DNA of 51,454 bases from Dyella silvatica (GTDB taxonomy: Bacteria > Pseudomonadota > Gammaproteobacteria > Xanthomonadales > Rhodanobacteraceae). Where the stretch lies: NCBI RefSeq assembly GCF_026283955.1, contig NZ_JAPDPE010000019.1, positions 1-51,454 of the forward strand. Direction: 5' to 3'. The notes below the pieces were generated by a model. The model saw only the letters and a list, made by a program, of their open reading frames with translations, was not told where the DNA came from and did no database searches. The translations under genes were made by a program, and so were the position numbers. Positions 39,981 through 48,995 of this stretch are shown here, in pieces. The first letter of the stretch is position 1, and the number at the start of each line of letters is the position of its first letter.

Positions 39981-41582
39981 TCACGGTCTCAGCGCCACGC
40001 TACTCGCGTTGCGGCTGCCGACCAGGATCGGCAACGCAATCATCAGGTTGAAACCCAGCCATTGCCAGGTGATCGGATTGAGCCCGACCTCCTGCACCAC
40101 CACGATGGCAGCCAGCACCGGCAACCAGAACGCCATGAACAACTCTTCCAGCGAAGGCTTGACGGCGTCTGCGCGCCCGGCCAACCAACCTACCAGCGCG
40201 TAGCCGATGCAAGGCAAGGCAAACAGGCCCAGCGGAAAGTCGCGATAGCGACCGTCGAAAACCTGCAGCAGGCCGAACAGCGCCAGCACGAACAACCAAC
40301 TGAAACGCAGCCAGCCCGCAGGTGCCTGCTCGCGTGGCGCACCGGCCAATCGCCCGGCCAGCCAACGCGCCAGCACGAGGGCCGTCACCAGGCCGAACAC
40401 ACAGGCAGCGATCGACACCGCCCATTCCAGCTGGTTGCGGCAGGCGTAGACCATTTGCCGCGCCTGCCATGCCAACGCCGTACCGCTGGCAAACCCCGCC
40501 AGCTTCAGCGCGGCCCATCCACGCACGCCACGCCACGGGCGGCGCCACCATCCAAGCAGAGCGAACAGCAAGGCACCGGCCGCACCCGCCAGCCAGCCCA
40601 GTGTCCAGCGCGGCTCTTCGACCACCGGTCCCTGCATCGGGAATTTCGGCTTCGCATCCACATCGAAAATGCCCCAGTAGCCACCGACCGTGCCCTCCTG
40701 CGCCCGCTTCCAAGGCTGATCGAAGGCCTCGATCACGTTGTAAGGCATGTTGACGCTGGCGGCGTAGCGCAGAAATTCGCGGATATAACGCGCCTCGTTG
40801 ACCACGCTGGCATTCGCGTCACGACGCGACCGCCCCTCGCTGGGCCAGCCCGTTTCGCCAATCATCACTTCACGACCGGGGAATTTATGCCTGATCCGCG
40901 CATAGACATCGGCGACGTGTTGCACGGCATGTTCCGGTGGCACCGGCTCGTCCTCCCAGTACGGCAGGATATGGATCGTGAGGTAATCCACGGCGTCGAC
41001 CATCTGCGGATAACGCAGCCAGAATTCCCATACATCGGCATAGGTCACCGGCACCGTCGCCGGCACGGCGGCGCGCACTTCGCGGATATAAGCGATCAAC
41101 GATTTAGACGACAACTCACCGCGCAGCAGCACTTCATTGCCGACAATCACCCCACGCAGGACCTCTGGATGCGCCTGCGCGGTGGCGATGCCATGTTTGA
41201 TCTCGCGCGCATTGGCCACCGGATCACGCCCCAGCCAAATGCCCATCAACACTTTCATGCCGTAGCGCCCGGCGATCGCCGGCACCACATTCAGGCCTTG
41301 CCCCTGCGAATACGTGCGCACGCAATCGAAGCGCTGCGACAACGCGCGCAGGTCAGCATCGATACGCTCCGGACTGATCATGAAGTTCGGGTCATAAGGT
41401 GTTTCGCCCGGTAGACGAAACGGCGCGTAGGAAACACAGGCAATACGCCCCGAAGGCGCCTCCGGCATCTGCACCGGCCGGCCGATCTGCCACCACCAAC
41501 CCGCACCCAGGCAAGCGATCAGGCCGAGAACCAACCACGCCGGCCAGAGCGCGCGGGATGAAGGCGAAGGCTGTGGCTGCAT
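39981..41582 (-). CDS. Membrane-bound glycoside hydrolase family 17 protein
   Basis: 533 residues: one N-terminal helix (13-32), a periplasmic GH17 (beta-1,3-glucanase fold) domain (about 45-320), and six or so C-terminal membrane helices. The catalytic acid appears to be Glu150 in IVGNEVLL and the nucleophile Glu243 in IGETGWPSEG. Bacterial GH17 proteins with membrane domains are often glucan transferases, remodelling beta-glucans and not degrading them. Inner-membrane location with the catalytic domain outside is inferred. It is divergent from slt across the heptamer array region. Confidence 0.88.
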   Translation of the reverse strand: MQPQPSPSSRALWPAWLVLGLIACLGAGWWWQIGRPVQMPEAPSGRIACVSYAPFRLPGETPYDPNFMISPERIDADLRALSQRFDCVRTYSQGQGLNVVPAIAGRYGMKVLMGIWLGRDPVANAREIKHGIATAQAHPEVLRGVIVGNEVLLRGELSSKSLIAYIREVRAAVPATVPVTYADVWEFWLRYPQMVDAVDYLTIHILPYWEDEPVPPEHAVQHVADVYARIRHKFPGREVMIGETGWPSEGRSRRDANASVVNEARYIREFLRYAASVNMPYNVIEAFDQPWKRAQEGTVGGYWGIFDVDAKPKFPMQGPVVEEPRWTLGWLAGAAGALLFALLGWWRRPWRGVRGWAALKLAGFASGTALAWQARQMVYACRNQLEWAVSIAACVFGLVTALVLARWLAGRLAGAPREQAPAGWLRFSWLFVLALFGLLQVFDGRYRDFPLGLFALPCIGYALVGWLAGRADAVKPSLEELFMAFWLPVLAAIVVVQEVGLNPITWQWLGFNLMIALPILVGSRNASSVALRP

Positions 41583-41908
41583 GAGTTTCCTAGAGTTCTG
41601 CGCCAGTTATTAGCGTGGCAGGGATTGGTCAGTTTAACGGGGAACGGGGAACGGGGAACGGGGAACGGGGAACGGGGAACGGGGAACGGGGAACGGGGAA
41701 CGGGGAACGGGGAAAAGCCTAAAAAGCAGAAGCGGAAAAGCAAGGGCTAAAACAAAAATCAAAAAAGATCGAAAAGAACGCCGCGCCGCAATCACCACGC
41801 AACCTTCACGTCCCCGTTCCCTATTCCCCGTTCCCCGCTCTTAATCCCATTCCCTTTTCCCTAATCTTCAGTCCACTACACTCGGGCGGATTGCCACAAG
41901 GACCGTCC
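41583..41908. promoter_or_regulatory. Divergent region with repeat array
   Basis: This gap between the GH17 gene (minus) and slt (plus) carries the (AACGGGG)11 array at 41636-41712 and a complementary C-rich stretch at 41812-41837. Any promoter for either gene must lie in or beside these repeats. No clear -35/-10 pair was recognised. Confidence 0.5.
41636..41712. repeat. Heptamer array (AACGGGG)x11
   Basis: Eleven exact head-to-tail copies of AACGGGG in 77 bp, giving eleven GGGG runs separated by 3-nt AAC spacers. The sequence therefore meets the usual pattern for G-quadruplex formation on the plus strand, and i-motif on the other. The minus strand reads in frame as a Phe-Pro-Val-Pro-Arg-Ser repeat, but this is not a gene. 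A C-rich stretch with three CCCCGTT-like units follows at 41812-41837. Confidence 0.95.
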
Positions 41909-43972
41909 ATGCCCCATCACTATTTATCGCGGCCGCGCCGCACACCGCGCCTGCTTGTGATCGTGACGAGCTGGTTGCTGGCCAGCAGTGCCGTTATGGC
42001 CGCCGACCCGACGGCGGCACAACGCGAGGCGTTCAAACAGGCCTATGCCACCGCCACCACGCAAGGCGGCGAGAGCTGGCGCGAGCAGGCCAAGGGACTG
42101 ACCGATTACCCGCTCTACCCTTATCTGGAAGCCGCCGCGCTCAGCCACGATCTGCGCCAGCTGGAGAGCGCTCCGGTGTCAGATTATCTGCGCCGCTATC
42201 CCGACCTGATCCCGGCCAGCGACCTGCGCCGCGACTACTTGCTTGAACTGGCGCGGCGCAAAGACTGGGATGGTTTTCTCGCGCTGTATCAGCCCGGCCT
42301 CGGCGATGCGCTCAGTTGCAACGCCTTGCAGGCGCGGTTGAGCAAGGGCGAAAAGCTGGATTTCGATAAGGACCTGTCATCGCTATGGGCCAAGACCAGC
42401 TTGCCCAGCGCATGCGATCCCGTGCTTGATGCCGCACACAATCAAGGGCTGCTCAGCAGCACGCGCTTGTGGGAGCGCATCGACCGCGCCGCCGATGCCA
42501 ATCAAGGCGGCACCATCGTCTCGTTAGCCGCTTGGTTGCCTGCCGATGAAGTCATCGCCGGACAACGTATCGGCATGGCCTTGCGCGACCCCGCCGGCGC
42601 CGTCACCGTGGCGCCGAAATGGCCGGATACGCCACGCCATCGCCAGGCGGCGATGCTTGCGCTGGAGCGCTTGGCCCGCCGCCAATCGGTAACCGCCGAC
42701 CTGGCTTGGCAAAAACTGCAAAGCCACTTCACCTTCAGCCCGGCCCAACGCGGTCGCATCATGAACGCCCTGGCGGTGTTCCATGCCACCGATTTCAACG
42801 AAACCGCGCTGGCCCGACTGACTGAACTGCCGGCGTCGGCACAGACCGATGTCAGCCGTGAATGGCGAGTTCGCGTGGCGCTGTCGCAGCAAGACTGGAA
42901 AAGCGTACTGACCGCCGTCGACGCCATGCCAGAGACCCAGAAACAAGACGGGGAATGGCGCTGGTTTCGGGCACGTGCGCTGACCGCGCTGAACCGCGAT
43001 GCCGAGGCGCGCCAAGTGCTTGCCTCGTTGGCGCAGGAGTCCAGCTATTTCGGTTTCATGGCCGCCGATCGCCTGAATATCGGCTACACGATTTGCCCGC
43101 TGCCGTTCTCCAGCGACCTGCAACGCGAGCGCTCCCTGTTGGCCAACCGCGGGCTGCAACGTGCTTTTGAGTTGTATGCGATCGATATGCAGAAAATGGC
43201 CCGGCGCGAATGGACCCAGGCGCTGAACAACGCTGACCCCGCGACGTTGCGGCAGGCCGTCGATATCGCCTATCGCCGTGGCTGGTATGACCGCGCCGTG
43301 TTCGTGCTCAACAGCGGCGATGCCTTACGCGATTACGAGCGCCGCTTTCCGCTCGCCGGCCAGGATGGCCTGGTGCCACAGGCCGGCCAGGCCGGCATCG
43401 ACCCCGCCTGGGCGTACGCCATCCTGCGCGCCGAAAGTGCGTGGATGAGCGATGCCCGCTCCGGCGCTGATGCGCGCGGCCTGATGCAATTGTTGCCGAG
43501 CACGGCGGTGTTGGTGGCCAAGCGCCATGGCATCGCCTGGGGCGGCGGCGACACGCTTTACGATCCGCAGGTCAATATCGCCTTGGGCACGCGTTATCTG
43601 GCGCAGATGGCGGCGCGTTTCAATGGTGCGCCGTGGCTGGCAAGCGCGGCCTACAACGCCGGGCCGGGGCGGGTCGATCAGTGGCTGGCGGCGCGCGGTT
43701 CGCTGCAGGAGCCTGATCTTTTTACGGCAACGATTCCGTTCAAGGAGACGCGTGAATATGTCGCGCGGGTGATGGCTTTCAGCGTCATCTACGATTGGCG
43801 CATGAACGGTCGTGCGGTGACGTTATCCGAACGCATGCCGCCTATTGGTCAGATGTATAGCCTTCCAAATGGAAGAACGCCGCGGCGGGATGTGACTTGT
43901 CCGGTGAGTGCGGTGGTGGGGCCGGCTGAGGCGGGTTCTAGTGGGTTGGCGGTGCCTAGTAGTACGCGTTAA
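41909..43972 (+). CDS. slt: Soluble lytic murein transglycosylase
   Basis: Cleaves the MurNAc-GlcNAc bond of peptidoglycan with anhydro-ring formation, in the periplasm. 687 residues from the ATG at 41909, which has AAGGA 6 nt upstream; a TTG 18 nt earlier is less likely. Signal peptide (to about residue 33), a helical superhelical U/L domain, then the goose-type lysozyme SLT domain (about 485-640). The catalytic Glu509 lies in ILRAESAWMSDARSGADARGLMQL, and AYNAGPGRV follows. Size and layout match Slt70. The tail beyond residue 640 is Pro/Ser-rich. Confidence 0.94.
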   Translation: MPHHYLSRPRRTPRLLVIVTSWLLASSAVMAADPTAAQREAFKQAYATATTQGGESWREQAKGLTDYPLYPYLEAAALSHDLRQLESAPVSDYLRRYPDLIPASDLRRDYLLELARRKDWDGFLALYQPGLGDALSCNALQARLSKGEKLDFDKDLSSLWAKTSLPSACDPVLDAAHNQGLLSSTRLWERIDRAADANQGGTIVSLAAWLPADEVIAGQRIGMALRDPAGAVTVAPKWPDTPRHRQAAMLALERLARRQSVTADLAWQKLQSHFTFSPAQRGRIMNALAVFHATDFNETALARLTELPASAQTDVSREWRVRVALSQQDWKSVLTAVDAMPETQKQDGEWRWFRARALTALNRDAEARQVLASLAQESSYFGFMAADRLNIGYTICPLPFSSDLQRERSLLANRGLQRAFELYAIDMQKMARREWTQALNNADPATLRQAVDIAYRRGWYDRAVFVLNSGDALRDYERRFPLAGQDGLVPQAGQAGIDPAWAYAILRAESAWMSDARSGADARGLMQLLPSTAVLVAKRHGIAWGGGDTLYDPQVNIALGTRYLAQMAARFNGAPWLASAAYNAGPGRVDQWLAARGSLQEPDLFTATIPFKETREYVARVMAFSVIYDWRMNGRAVTLSERMPPIGQMYSLPNGRTPRRDVTCPVSAVVGPAEAGSSGLAVPSSTR

Positions 43973-44084
43973 GGGTGGTGTTTTTGTTGTATGAGTCGCT
44001 GGTGGTGGGGCTTGTTTGTGGTGATGTTGCGATCTGACTGCCTGCTGTGGGCCTTCGCTTTTATGCGATGAAGTCGCGATCTGG

Positions 44085-44356
44085 TCGCCTGCGGCGGGGT
44101 TTCGAACCCCTGCCGGGGTCCGAGTCACTTTTCTTTGCGTGGCCAAAGAAAAGTAACCCAAAGAAAGGCCATCCCCGCTTGTCGCCCTTCGGGTGCGTGA
44201 GGGCTGGCCGGGCTTTTCGACAGGGCTCCTGCCCTGGCGAAAAGGACTCGGCGTCCCTGCCGAGTCCCCTGCGGGCCTTGTCGTCCAACCCTCACCGACG
44301 CACAGGGGCCCCGAAGGTCAAAAGCGAGAGCAATGGCAACATCAAGAGCAGCGTGC
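44085..44356 (+). repeat. Structured intergenic element, copy C
   Basis: Third copy, 23 kb from the other two. It keeps the 11-bp ACTTTTCTTTG stem, the CAGGGC/GCCCTG hairpin (with loop TCCT in place of TTCCT in copy A) and the outer helix. The last hairpin reads GGACTCGGC/GCCGAGTCC (44244-44252 and 44260-44268 with loop GTCCCT). Relative to copy A it differs at three stem pairs, each change matched on the opposite arm. Its upstream flank is unrelated to that of A and B. Confidence 0.85.
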
Positions 44357-44385
44357 GGTGTTCGCGTTGATTCTCGGCCCTGCCG

Positions 44386-44490
44386 CTTTGGCCCCTCCCC
44401 CTACTTGTAGTGGGAGGCTGGGTGGGGGTGAGGGCTTGCGGCTAGATTCAACCCCTCCCCAGCCCTCCCCTGCTAGCAGGGGAGGGAGCA
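44386..44490. repeat. C/G-rich palindromic intergenic repeat
   Basis: A 24-bp perfect palindrome, CCCTCCCCTGCT/AGCAGGGGAGGG (44463-44486), is preceded by a longer imperfect inverted repeat in which GGGAGGCTGGGTGGGGGT pairs with ACCCCTCCCCAGCCCTCCC. It lies between the structured element and the broken radical SAM gene. It looks like a second dispersed repeat family; only this copy was noticed in the window. Confidence 0.75.
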
Positions 44491-44578
44491 AACTGCGTTG
44501 GTGGGGCACGCCAGGGGTTTTGACCCGTAGATTTCCCCGGTGGCGTACCATGTCGGGCCAATTCTCCCTTGCACCGCC

Positions 44579-46020
44579 ATGACCATCCTGCTGTCTACCC
44601 TCAATGCCCGTTATGCCCATGCCTCGCTGGGCTTGCGTTATTTGATGGCCAATGCGGGCGAATTGCGGGAGCAGATGGAGTTGCACGAGTTCGTGATCGG
44701 CACGAAAACCACCGAAATTGTCGAAAAACTGCTGGCGCGTCGTTCAACCGATGGCATCACCATTCTCGGCTTTGGTGTGTATATCTGGAATGTCGAGGAA
44801 ACGACCCGCGTGGTGGCGCTGATCAAGCGGATCGCGCCGGAGATCGTGATCGTGCTGGGCGGGCCGGAGGTTTCTTATGAATCGGCGGGGCAGCCCATCG
44901 TCGAGGCGGCCGACTATGTGATTACCGGCTGGGGCGATGTGACGTTTCCGGAGCTATGCCGCAGCATTCTCGGCGGCTCGGCGCCCGCGCAGAAAATGCA
45001 TGCAGGGCGGCAACCGCCGATGGCCGAGATTGCGCTGCCTTATAACGAGTATTCGGCAACGGATCTCGCCCAGCGCACGCTATACGTGGAGGCTTCGCGC
45101 GGCTGTCCGTTCAAATGGAGTCGTTGCATGCGCGCGGTGCGCGATTGTTCAAGTTTGTTGACCGCACGTTCAATCTCAATATCAAAAGCAGTCTGCGCAT
45201 CCTGCAGTTCTTTCTCGACAAGCTCGAGGCGGCGCCGAACGATCCGGTGTTCGCCCATTTCGAATTGGTGCCCGATCACCTGCCGGAGGCGTTGAAGGAA
45301 AGCATCGTCAAGTTTCCGCCCGGCAGTTTGCAGTTCGAGATCGGTATCCAAAGCTTCAACCCGGAGGTGCAAACCCTGGTCAGCCGGCGACAGAACGATG
45401 CCAAGGCCGAGGAAAACATTCGCTGGCTGATGACTCACTCCAGCGCGCATCTGCATGTGGATTTGATCGCCGGCCTGCCGGGCGAAGACGTAGCGAGCTT
45501 TGCGCGTGGTTTCGACCGCCTGGTTGGGCTGGGGCCGCATGAGATTCAATTCGGCATACTCAAGCGCCTGCGCGGCACGCCGATTATTCGCCACACCGAA
45601 ACCTACAAGCTGGTCTTTGACCCGTATCCGCCGTACACGATTCTCGCCACCGACCGCATCGACTTTGCCGAAATGCAGCGACTGGTGCGTTTTTCCCGCT
45701 ACTGGGATCTGGTCGCCAACTCGGGCCGGTTTGGCCACACCTTGCCGATGATTCTGGGCGACTCGCCGTTTGCCCGCTTTATGCGTTTTGCCGACTGGCT
45801 GTATGGCGAGACCGATGCCACGCATCGCATCGCGCTGCACCGACTGGCCGGGCTGGTCAGCCAATGGCTATGCCTGGATGGCTACGACGAAGCCACGGTC
45901 ACCGCGGTCGTCGCCCGTGACTATGCCGGCCAGGGTCGGCGCACCCCGGAGGAAAAAGCCGCGGTGCGTGAACAATATCTCGCCGCGCCGCAGCGCCAGG
46001 CACGGCATATGGAAACCTGA
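44579..46020 (+). pseudogene. B12-binding radical SAM protein, frameshifted
   Basis: Two frames together make one B12-binding radical SAM (DUF4080-type) protein. The first part (44579 to about 45117) has the cobalamin-binding domain (VLGGPEVSYES, YVITGWGD) and reaches EASRGCPFK. The second, from 45115 in another frame, resumes at MESLHARGARLFKFVDRTFNLN and runs to the end. Between these points the family normally has about 22 residues that include the last two Cys of the CxxxCxxC iron-sulfur motif. They are missing. The junction is AAATG at 45113-45117, as if two AAATG copies had recombined. The frame shift and lost cysteines predict an inactive gene unless it is an assembly error. Confidence 0.85.
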
Positions 46021-46043
46021 CTGCAACGCCTGAACGCGGTCGA

Positions 46044-47009
46044 TCAGGCAAGCGTAAGCACGACCTTACCGATCGCCTCGCGGCTTTCCAGGAACGCATG
46101 CGCCTTGGCCCCATCGCTCAAGGCAAAGCGCCCGGCAATCCGCGGCAGCAAGCTTCCGGCACGAATCTGCTCAAACAACGCAGCCGCACGCTCGCGGCGG
46201 ATCTGCGCGCTGGTCAGCACATTCCACAGATCGCCACCGGTCAGGGTCAGGGAGCGGTCCATCAACAACCGCGGATCGACCGGATCGGGATCGCCCGCCG
46301 CCATGCCATAAAACACCACGGTGCCGCCGATGCGCGCGCTGGCGAGGCTATCGCCCAGGGTGCGTCCTACCGAGTCGTACACCACATCCGCGCCACGCCC
46401 CTGGGTCAGCGTGCGCACATTGTCGACAAGATTGTCGTAGCCGACGGCGGTATCCGCGCCCGCCGCCATCGCCGCCGCACACTTGGCTGCCCTCGAAGCC
46501 ACCCCTATGACACGCGCCCCGGCAGCTTTCGCCATCTGCGTCAGCAGCAAGCCGACCCCGCCTGCCGCCGCGTGGACGACCACCGTATCGCCCGCACGAA
46601 TCGGATAGCTGTCGGCAAGCAGGTACTGCGCGGTAAGACCCTGCAGCAGCACCGCTGCCGCCGTTTCGACCTCGATATCCGCAGGTAGCGCGATCAGCTT
46701 GTCGACATCGACCGCCACCAGCTCGGCATTGGCATACGGCATATCGGCAAAACCGACGCGCGTACCCACCGGGAACAAGGCATCGCCAGCGGCCGCGGTC
46801 TCGATGACACCCGCACCCTCATAGCCGAGGATCCAAGGCGCCTGCCCGCTGAGATGGTAGGTGCCGTTGCGCCGATAGACGTCCGCGAAATTCAAGCCGA
46901 CGGCACGCATGCGCACTAGCGCTTGCCCAGGCCCGGGCACCGGATCGGCCACCACATCCCAGCGCAAGACATCGGCACTGCCGAATCGATCGAATATCAA
47001 AGCATGCAT
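46044..47009 (-). CDS. Quinone oxidoreductase-like, zinc-independent MDR family
   Basis: 321 residues, an MDR-superfamily NADPH:quinone oxidoreductase. The N-terminal GroES-like domain includes RAVGLNFADVYRRNGTY, and the cofactor domain has VVHAAAGGVGLLLTQMAKAAGARVIG (about 140-165). No structural-zinc cysteine cluster is visible, consistent with the quinone reductase branch. The frame opens 6 codons upstream, but GGAG 6 nt before the ATG at 47009 fixes the start. Possible alternative: a related enoyl reductase. Confidence 0.87.
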   Translation of the reverse strand: MHALIFDRFGSADVLRWDVVADPVPGPGQALVRMRAVGLNFADVYRRNGTYHLSGQAPWILGYEGAGVIETAAAGDALFPVGTRVGFADMPYANAELVAVDVDKLIALPADIEVETAAAVLLQGLTAQYLLADSYPIRAGDTVVVHAAAGGVGLLLTQMAKAAGARVIGVASRAAKCAAAMAAGADTAVGYDNLVDNVRTLTQGRGADVVYDSVGRTLGDSLASARIGGTVVFYGMAAGDPDPVDPRLLMDRSLTLTGGDLWNVLTSAQIRRERAAALFEQIRAGSLLPRIAGRFALSDGAKAHAFLESREAIGKVVLTLA

Positions 47010-47082
47010 GGGCAACTCCGAAAGCAATATGCGGCCTGTTGCCGAAAGCGCATTTTACTCACTCATGGCAGAGTATCGAAGG

Positions 47083-47334
47083 TTACGGTTTCGATGACTT
47101 GTCCGGTACAGCAGGAAACGGCGCCCGGCCACGCAGCGGATCCAGCAATGACGACAAACCGTTGTGATCGAGCTCCAGCATCAAGGCCAGCAATCGCCCA
47201 AGCTCGCCGGATGGAAATCCCTTGCGCGCAAACCAGGCCAGATAGTTACCTGGCAAATCGGCGATCAGACGGCCTTCGTATTTGCCATACGGCATCTGGC
47301 GGGTGACCAGGAGCTTTAAGTCTTCGGGCTGCAT
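47083..47334 (-). CDS. DUF3820 family protein
   Basis: 83 residues, matching the short DUF3820 family through MPYGKYEGRLIADLPGNYLAWFARKGFPSGELG. The family has no assigned function in general; it resembles a putative quorum-sensing-regulated group in Proteobacteria. The C-terminus is Pro/Ser-rich. It lies between the photolyase and quinone oxidoreductase genes, all on the minus strand with gaps of 58-73 bp, so one transcript is possible. Confidence 0.85.
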   Translation of the reverse strand: MQPEDLKLLVTRQMPYGKYEGRLIADLPGNYLAWFARKGFPSGELGRLLALMLELDHNGLSSLLDPLRGRAPFPAVPDKSSKP

Positions 47335-47392
47335 GGTAAGAGACGGGTGAAGTGAGCGAGGTCGCTCACTTTGTCATGCCACATGGCGTTCG

Positions 47393-48805
47393 TCATCTTT
47401 GCCGCTGGTAAGCCGCCAGCGCCTGCTGGCGCGATGCGCCAAGATCCACCATCGGCGCCGGATAGCCGCAGGCTTCAAGCACCGCCGGGTCTTTCCAAGG
47501 CTCATGCAGTAACGACAGCGGCAACCCGGCCAATTCGGGCAACCAGCGTTTCAGGTACACGCCGTCGGGGTCGAACTTTTTCGCCTGCGTCAGCGGATTG
47601 AAGACACGGAAGTACGGCGCGGCATCCGCGCCGCAGCCAGCCACCCATTGCCAGCCCATGGTGTTGTTCGCCAGATCGGCATCGACCAGCGTGTCCCAAA
47701 ACCAGCGCGCGCCGTGTGACCAGTGCTGACGCAGATTTTTCGTCAGAAAGCTGGCGACGATCATGCGCACGCGGTTGTGCATCCAGCCGGTGTGCCATAG
47801 CTCGCGCATACCCGCATCGACCAGGGGAATGCCGGTACGGCCCTGCTGCCAACGCTTGAGCAGCGCCACATCCGGCGGCGCCCAGGCAAAACCATTGAAA
47901 CGCGGATTGAAGTTGTCCGTGGGCGTCTGTGGAAAGTGATACAGCAGATGATGCGCGAACTCACGCCAGCCCAACTCACGCAGGTAAGGCTCGATATCGG
48001 GTCGCCGCCGCGCATCCACACGCTGCGCATGCTCATGCAATGCAAAGTGGATTTGCCGCGGCGAGATCTCGCCGAAATGCAGGTGCGGCGAAAGCCTCGA
48101 TGTGCCATGCCGTGCAGGCAGGTCGCGGGCATGCGCATAGTCGTTGATGGCATCGTCGCAGAACAGTTCCAGCATCTCTTGCGCGCCCTGCTCGCCAGGC
48201 TGCCAGGTTTCGGCCAGGCCGCCATCCCAGTGGATCGACGGCAACAACCCCAGCGCCGACAGCGGCAGACTGCCGGGTAGTTCCAGCCAGCCCGGCACGT
48301 GAGGTTCCGGCAAGGGAGGCACGACCTCCAATCGCTGCCGCAGATTGCGCCAGTACGGCGTGAACACTCGATACGGCTCGCCTTGCTGGGTGCTGATATG
48401 CCAGGGCTCTGACCACAAAGTAGCTGCATGACTATGCGCTTCGACGCCCCTCTCGCGCAGGGCGCTTTTGATCTGCGTATCGCACGCCATCGTCGCCGGC
48501 TCGTATCGGCGGTTCCAGTACACCGCCTGCGCACCGCTTTGCTTGAGCAGATCGAGCAGCACCTGCCAGGTATCGCCCTGGCGCAGGTGCAGGCAGCCCT
48601 TCTCGGCTTGCAATCGTGCATCCAATGCTGCCAGCGCATGGTGCAGCCACCAGCGACTGGCGGCACCCGCCGGCCACGCGCCATCGTCTTGAACCGAATG
48701 AATGAATACCGGCAACACGCGCGCATGCGCCGCACAGGCAGCCGACCACGCCGGGTTGTCGGCAAGACGCAGATCGCGCCGGAATAAAACCAAGGCAGTC
48801 GTCAT
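47393..48805 (-). CDS. phrB: Deoxyribodipyrimidine photolyase
   Basis: 470 residues. Repairs cyclobutane pyrimidine dimers using blue light. The N-terminal photolyase domain starts LVLFRRDLRLADNPA, followed by a FAD-binding C-terminal domain with GTSRLSPHLHFGEIS, GMRELWHTGWMHNRVRMIVASFLTKNL and GWQWVAGCGADAAPYFRVFNP. The FAD-contacting Trp residues are retained. Length agrees with class I CPD photolyases with a folate antenna. Its start is divergent from the helicase gene across 190 bp. Confidence 0.96.
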   Translation of the reverse strand: MTTALVLFRRDLRLADNPAWSAACAAHARVLPVFIHSVQDDGAWPAGAASRWWLHHALAALDARLQAEKGCLHLRQGDTWQVLLDLLKQSGAQAVYWNRRYEPATMACDTQIKSALRERGVEAHSHAATLWSEPWHISTQQGEPYRVFTPYWRNLRQRLEVVPPLPEPHVPGWLELPGSLPLSALGLLPSIHWDGGLAETWQPGEQGAQEMLELFCDDAINDYAHARDLPARHGTSRLSPHLHFGEISPRQIHFALHEHAQRVDARRRPDIEPYLRELGWREFAHHLLYHFPQTPTDNFNPRFNGFAWAPPDVALLKRWQQGRTGIPLVDAGMRELWHTGWMHNRVRMIVASFLTKNLRQHWSHGARWFWDTLVDADLANNTMGWQWVAGCGADAAPYFRVFNPLTQAKKFDPDGVYLKRWLPELAGLPLSLLHEPWKDPAVLEACGYPAPMVDLGASRQQALAAYQRQR

Positions 48806-48849
48806 GACGGAGATCGCATCGAGGCCGGGAGAAGTGAAGTGTTCGTGAC

Positions 48850-48861
48850 GAGCTTAAGCTC
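48850..48861. repeat. 12-bp palindrome GAGCTTAAGCTC
   Basis: A perfect dyad in the divergent gap between the photolyase and helicase genes, 45-56 bp upstream of the photolyase start. It could be an operator; palindromes of this length also arise by chance, so support is weak. Confidence 0.3.
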
Positions 48862-48995
48862 CCACGTCGGATGTCGATATCCTTCGGTGGTCCCACGGCA
48901 TAATGCACCACACATCAGCCACCAGCCAGGTGCGCTGCGATAAGCCCCAAGCCGCTGCTTTCCTTTAAGCATTCGTTCCGATGGAGCACCACGTC

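Noticed and set aside
40062-41414. 450-residue plus-strand open frame opposite the GH17 gene
   Set aside because: Composition is His/Arg/Gln-rich as expected of an antisense frame; the GH17 catalytic motifs prove the minus strand is coding.
41636-41712. Array considered as CRISPR
   Set aside because: The unit is 7 bp with no spacers and there are no cas genes.
41519-41743. Minus-strand open frame encoding a Pro-Phe-Pro-Val repeat protein
   Set aside because: It is the translation of the AACGGGG array; a 7-bp unit cycles through all frames and it overlaps the start of the GH17 gene.
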